Shown one piece after another: positions 60,404 through 64,000 of a DNA stretch of 64,000 nt. The stretch covers positions 434,001 through 498,000 of the forward strand of contig DATGIL010000102.1 in assembly GCA_035295745.1 (NCBI GenBank), read 5' to 3'. Each line of letters starts with the position of its first letter. Position 1 is the first letter of the stretch. The stretch is from JAIQFL01 sp035295745 (lineage in GTDB: Bacteria > Acidobacteriota > Terriglobia > Bryobacterales > Bryobacteraceae). Position numbers and translations under genes: made by a program. The notes beneath the pieces are model-generated. The model did no database searches, had not been told where the DNA came from, and worked only from the letters and a program-made list of their open reading frames with translations.

Positions 60404-60925
60404 ATGAACACTCCTCGCAACCTTGCCTGTCTCGTCGTTCTGGTCGGTATTCCGGGCTCGGGAAAGAGTACTTGGGCGAGACGCAACGGAGCGGGCGCAG
60501 TCCATGTTTCACAGGACGACCTGATCGACGCCATCACGCCGGACGGATTCGATCATATCTATTGTCCGATCTACAAGGCGGCGGAAGAGGCCGTGGCGCG
60601 CGCGGCTCTTGCCGCAGGACACACCGTCATCGTGGACCGCACCAACCGGACGCGCGCACACCGGCAGCGCTGGATTCGCATCGCGCGGGAGATGGCCTGT
60701 CCCTCGATTGCACTTGTGATGACCACGCCGGAAACTCTCTGCCGCAAGCGCAACGCCGGACGTGACGGTGTCCGCCGCGTTAGCGAAGAGCGCATGGAGC
60801 GAATGATCGCCGCGCTTGAGCCGGTAGGGCTCGACGAAGGATTCGCGGCCATTCATTACGGCGATTCGCACAGACTGGATGAGATTCTGTCGGGAGACTT
60901 TCGAATGGAGGGGGCATTTACATGA
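60404..60925 (+). CDS. P-loop kinase-like protein in the B12 operon (173 aa)
   Basis: AAA_33/polynucleotide-kinase-like fold: LVVLVGIPGSGKSTWARRN (Walker A), VHVSQDDLIDAI, HTVIVDRTNRTRAHRQRWI (Walker B-like Asp) and an Arg-rich lid (KRNAGRDGVRRVSEERMERM). The sequence predicts phosphorylation of a small molecule or nucleic acid end. It is not CobU, which is already present in the operon. Its stop overlaps pduO by 4 bp, so it is firmly embedded in corrinoid metabolism; the substrate is unknown. Confidence 0.8.
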   Translation: MNTPRNLACLVVLVGIPGSGKSTWARRNGAGAVHVSQDDLIDAITPDGFDHIYCPIYKAAEEAVARAALAAGHTVIVDRTNRTRAHRQRWIRIAREMACPSIALVMTTPETLCRKRNAGRDGVRRVSEERMERMIAALEPVGLDEGFAAIHYGDSHRLDEILSGDFRMEGAFT

Positions 60926-61497
60926 GCATTGCCACGAAGCGGGGCGACGGCGGACAGACCGGCCTAGCCGGCGGAATCAGGGTATCGAAGACTCATCCGC
61001 GCGTCGAATGCTACGGCACGATTGACGAGCTGATCTCGCAGATGGGTTTCGCTCGGTCGATCTGCACGGATGCCGAAATCGGCGAGCGCGTGAAGACGAT
61101 CCAGCGAGAACTGTACAAGGTCGGTTCGGCGATCGCAACCCCGCCCGAGTCGAAGAAGACGCCGCCGGAGATCACTCCGGCGATGGTGGATGCGCTCGAA
61201 GCCGAGGTTCATAGGATCGAGGCCGAGCCGGGCGTTCTGGCGGACTGGTCGCTGCCGGGAGGCACGCCCGACGCCGCCGCACTGGATGTGGCGCGCACTG
61301 TGTGCCGTCGCGCGGAACGACTGGCCACTGGCCTGATGGAAGCAGGCGTGATCCAGAACCCGTCCATTTTGGCATACCTCAACCGGCTCTCCGACGTGCT
61401 TTGGCTATACGGGCGATTGGTGGAAGCGCGCCGTGGCGTGGATTCCTCGCTGCGTACCGAAGATAAGCCGGGACCGCGCTGGTCCCGTGCATGGTGA
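60922..61497 (+). CDS. pduO: PduO-type cob(I)alamin adenosyltransferase (191 aa)
   Basis: Starts with TKRGDGGQTGLAGG, the ATP-binding loop of PduO-type ATRs, followed by VECYGTIDELISQMG, LPGGTPDAAALDVARTVCRR and YLNRLSDVLW, all conserved in the trimeric family. Transfers the 5'-deoxyadenosyl group from ATP to Co(I) corrinoids. Overlaps the genes on both sides by a few bases. Confidence 0.94.
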   Translation: MSIATKRGDGGQTGLAGGIRVSKTHPRVECYGTIDELISQMGFARSICTDAEIGERVKTIQRELYKVGSAIATPPESKKTPPEITPAMVDALEAEVHRIEAEPGVLADWSLPGGTPDAAALDVARTVCRRAERLATGLMEAGVIQNPSILAYLNRLSDVLWLYGRLVEARRGVDSSLRTEDKPGPRWSRAW

Positions 61498-62183
61498 GTT
61501 GCGATATGTTGCCAGGCAGTCTTTTCTCTGCGGACGAACGCAGGGGCGTCTACCGCGCGATCCACGAGCGGCGCGACGTTCGGTCGCAATTCCTGCCCGA
61601 TCCCATACCCGGCGACGTGCTTGGCAGAATCCTCGATGCGGCGCACCATGCACCGTCGGTCGGCTTCATGCAGCCGTGGGACTTCATCGTGATCCGCGAC
61701 CGTACGGTCCGTGAGGCGGTTCAGGGCAACTTCGAACGTGCCAGAATTCGCGCTGCCGAGGCCTACCAGGGCGAGCAGCGCGAGCTTTACCTGAGCCTGA
61801 AACTGGCGGGCATCTTAGAGGCTCCCCTCAACATCTGCGTCACCTGCGATCGTGGCCGCCGTAAGGGGAGCGCGCTGGGTCGCCAGACCGACCGGGATGT
61901 CGATCTCTATTCGACGGTGTGCGCCGTACAGAATCTGTTGCTCGCGGCACGCGCCGAATCACTCGGCGTCGGCTGGGTCAGCATTCTCGATTTTGAAGAC
62001 CTCAAGATGATTCTGGGAGTGCCACCGGACGTTACCGTGGTCGCCTATTTGTGTGTCGGGTACGTCTGCGAATTCCGCCCTCGGCCCGATCTCGAGGAGA
62101 AGGGTTGGGAGACACGGGAGAGTCTCGCTAAAGTCATTCACTTCGATCGGTGGGGAATTTGCGATGGGGACCTCCAATCATGA
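61491..62183 (+). CDS. bluB: 5,6-dimethylbenzimidazole synthase (230 aa)
   Basis: BluB-type nitroreductase fold: AIHERRDVRSQFLPDPIP, AHHAPSVGFMQPWDFIVI, DLYSTVCAVQNLLLAARAES and GVGWVSILDFEDLK. The enzyme converts FMNH2 and O2 to DMB, the lower ligand of cobalamin, so the organism can make true B12. Start is ATG 61491 (overlap with pduO) or ATG 61506. Ends in an ATGA overlap with cobQ. Confidence 0.94.
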   Translation: MVSCDMLPGSLFSADERRGVYRAIHERRDVRSQFLPDPIPGDVLGRILDAAHHAPSVGFMQPWDFIVIRDRTVREAVQGNFERARIRAAEAYQGEQRELYLSLKLAGILEAPLNICVTCDRGRRKGSALGRQTDRDVDLYSTVCAVQNLLLAARAESLGVGWVSILDFEDLKMILGVPPDVTVVAYLCVGYVCEFRPRPDLEEKGWETRESLAKVIHFDRWGICDGDLQS

Positions 62184-63706
62184 GTGCACGCGCGCTGATG
62201 ATTCTGGGAACAGCATCGCACGTCGGCAAATCGCTGCTGACCGCGGGTTTGGGCCGGATCTTCTCTGACGACGGCGTCCGTGTCGCTCCCTTCAAGGCGC
62301 AGAATATGTCGTTGAACTCGGCGGCGACGCCGGATGGCCGGGAGATCGGGCGCGCGCAGGCTTTGCAGGCCGAAGCGTGCCGCGTGGCGCCCTGCGCCGA
62401 GATGAATCCGGTTCTCATCAAACCGTCGTCGGAAACGGGGTCGCAAATCGTGTTGCTCGGCCGCGTCTTGGGACAAGTGTCGGCCTCCGACTACCATCTG
62501 CGCCGCGTCGAGGAGTTGTTTCCAGCCGTGCTCGAAAGCTACCAGACGCTCTCGAAGCGCTACGATCTGATCCTGCTCGAAGGCGCGGGTTCTCCGGCGG
62601 AGATCAATTTGCGCGAGCACGACATTGTCAATATGCGGATGGCGCACGCGGCGGATGCGGCCTGCCTGCTGGTTGGCGATATCGATCGCGGCGGAGTTTT
62701 TGCGGCGTTGCTCGGAACGATCGAACTGGTGGAGCCGGAGGACCGCGCGCGAATCCGCGGCTTCGTCATCAATAAGTTCCGCGGCGATCAGGCACTGCTG
62801 CGTTCCGGCGTCGAGATGATGGAACGGCGCCTGGGGATTCCGTGCGCCGGCGTCGTACCGTTTCTGCGCGGGGTGGGTCTGGAGGAAGAGGACAGCGTTG
62901 CCATGGAGGACCGGCGGACGCCGGACCGCGCCTGGCGATTCCCGGATACGCCCTCCCGACCCCTGCGAGTGGGCGTGGTGGCGTTCCCGCACATGGCGAA
63001 CTTCACCGATTTTGATGCGCTCGCCATGGAGCCCTCGGTTGCCTTGGCGTTCCTTGAGGACGCCGCAGCCGCGAGTCTCGCCGATGTGCTGATCCTGCCT
63101 GGCAGCAAGCAGACTCTCGACGATCTGACGTGGCTTCGGACGCGTGGCTTTGCGGATCTTCTCCCGATGTATACGGGCTTGGTGATCGGCATCTGCGGCG
63201 GTTTCCAAATGCTCGGACTGTCGATTGAAGACCCCTCAGGCGTGGAGAGCGGCGGTGTGTCCCGCCAGATGTCTGCTCTTGGTGCCCTGCCGGTTCGCAC
63301 GGTGATGCGTACCGGCAAGACGGTGCGCCGCGCTACCGGGACCGCCCGTCTGGCCGCCGCGCCCTCGTTCAGCGGGTACGAGATTCATATGGGCGAAACG
63401 GTGTACGAACACCCCGCCGAGCCGTTCGCGGAGATCGTGCGCGAGGGCGACCCGCAGCGAGTTTCGGACGGCGCGATGGTGGCGTCAGGAAAGATCTGGG
63501 GGACCTACATTCACGGGATTTTCGACGATGATGCTTTCCGGCACAGCTTCGTCGACTCCGCACGAGAAGCGAGTGGGCTCGCGCGGGCGTCGAAGTATGT
63601 CTGCGCCACCGCCGAACGGCAGGCACGGATCGATCGCTGGGCCGACCACCTGCGGCAATCGCTCGATATGAATATGATCCGCGAATGGGCGGGAGGCTCC
63701 GTGTGA
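62180..63706 (+). CDS. cobQ: Cobyric acid synthase (508 aa)
   Basis: N-terminal dethiobiotin-synthetase-like ATPase (MILGTASHVGKSLLTAGLGR, FKAQNMSLNSAAT) and C-terminal class I glutaminase with Cys in GICGGFQMLGLS and His in GTYIHGIFDDD. Amidates side chains b, d, e and g of adenosylcobyrinate a,c-diamide. ATG 62180 overlaps the bluB stop; upstream ATG 62150 would overlap by 34 bp. Its stop overlaps the GTG of cbiB. Alternative name cbiP. Confidence 0.95.
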   Translation: MSARALMILGTASHVGKSLLTAGLGRIFSDDGVRVAPFKAQNMSLNSAATPDGREIGRAQALQAEACRVAPCAEMNPVLIKPSSETGSQIVLLGRVLGQVSASDYHLRRVEELFPAVLESYQTLSKRYDLILLEGAGSPAEINLREHDIVNMRMAHAADAACLLVGDIDRGGVFAALLGTIELVEPEDRARIRGFVINKFRGDQALLRSGVEMMERRLGIPCAGVVPFLRGVGLEEEDSVAMEDRRTPDRAWRFPDTPSRPLRVGVVAFPHMANFTDFDALAMEPSVALAFLEDAAAASLADVLILPGSKQTLDDLTWLRTRGFADLLPMYTGLVIGICGGFQMLGLSIEDPSGVESGGVSRQMSALGALPVRTVMRTGKTVRRATGTARLAAAPSFSGYEIHMGETVYEHPAEPFAEIVREGDPQRVSDGAMVASGKIWGTYIHGIFDDDAFRHSFVDSAREASGLARASKYVCATAERQARIDRWADHLRQSLDMNMIREWAGGSV

Positions 63707-64000
63707 CGCCGTTACGGCTGCTAGCGGCCTATTCCGCGGACTTGGTTTTGGGCGACCCCGAATGGCTGCCCCATCCGGTGAGATTCTTCGGTCTGCTCGT
63801 CAGCGCCGGGGAACGCTGCGTACGGCCTCTCTGCCAAGGGCTGAAGAGCGAATTGCTCGCCGGTGCCGTGCTGACGGGCTCCGTCGTATCGCTCGGTTGG
63901 GCGCTTGGACTGCCCCAGAATGCAGTCTGGCAAGTGGCGTTAGCGTGGACCGCCCTGGCGACGCGCTCGTTGTTGGACGAAGCGGGCGCGGTAATTCAGG
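63703..64000 (+). CDS. cbiB: Adenosylcobinamide-phosphate synthase, 5' part (cut by window end)
   Basis: GTG 63703 overlaps the cobQ stop (GTGA), with GGAGG six bases upstream. The visible 99 codons read TPLRLLAAYSADLVLGDPEW, then LPHPVRFFGLL, the CbiB/CobD signature (D-x-x-x-GDPxxxPHPVR), and membrane-like segments. It attaches the aminopropanol (or its phosphate) arm to adenosylcobyric acid. Continues past the right edge. Alternative name cobD. Confidence 0.9.
   Translation, partial: MTPLRLLAAYSADLVLGDPEWLPHPVRFFGLLVSAGERCVRPLCQGLKSELLAGAVLTGSVVSLGWALGLPQNAVWQVALAWTALATRSLLDEAGAVIQ

Overview
The window looks like chromosomal DNA of an acidobacterium of the Solibacter/Bryobacter type (inference). 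Evidence: a protein ending in the 'Solibacter' C-terminal domain (TIGR03437 type), two very long FG-GAP/F-type lectin exported proteins, two large MacB-like 'acidobacterial duplicated orphan permeases' (ADOP) plus the remnant of a third, many exported BNR/glycosidase/multihaem proteins, high GC, and families of dispersed palindromic repeats. No rRNA, tRNA, phage, transposase or CRISPR array was recognised.

Layout. 1-11.1 kb: two tandem paralogous giant secreted proteins on the minus strand (the downstream copy runs off the left edge). 11.1-12.8 kb: an intergenic region with paired palindromes and an octahaem cytochrome c. 12.8-18.5 kb: a small HExxH protein, a sortilin/BNR-propeller protein and a Tat-exported glycosidase-like gene broken by a frameshift. 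18.5-21.0 kb: small hypotheticals, a GNAT and a quinone-oxidoreductase operon. 21.2-30.3 kb: two ADOP permeases flanking an alpha-L-fucosidase, a TfoX-like protein and a GntR(YtrA)-ABC transporter operon with its operator. 30.5-35.7 kb: the TIGR03437 surface protein, a second GNAT and an exported PHP-like metallohydrolase. 35.7-37.2 kb: an RNase A-like polymorphic toxin with a CdiI-type immunity gene, next to an ADOP pseudogene. 37.2-43.6 kb: 5'-nucleotidase, DinB-like and PepSY-like proteins, then an AraC regulator divergent from an aldo/keto reductase and F420/NADP oxidoreductase pair, and a Tat aldo/keto reductase. 43.6-44.0 kb: a five-unit tandem repeat array. 44.2-48.8 kb: a frameshifted membrane protein, SMP-30 lactonase, di-haem peroxidase and AcpA-type phosphoesterase. 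48.7-52.8 kb: an amino acid decarboxylase and a class V aminotransferase divergent from a MocR regulator with a clear operator.

52.8-64 kb: a 196-bp palindromic MITE-like element, a promoter and a cobalamin riboswitch, followed by a tightly coupled operon: cobU, cbiA, btuB-like, btuF, btuD, btuC, a P-loop kinase, pduO-type adenosyltransferase, bluB, cobQ and cbiB (cut by the right edge). Together these import corrinoids across both membranes, adenosylate and amidate the ring, attach the aminopropanol arm, make the dimethylbenzimidazole ligand and activate adenosylcobinamide.

The most unusual items are the orphan toxin/immunity pair, a circularly permuted F-type lectin unit inserted inside an FG-GAP repeat and preserved in both giant paralogues, the dispersed palindromic element family, and the unexplained kinase in the B12 operon.
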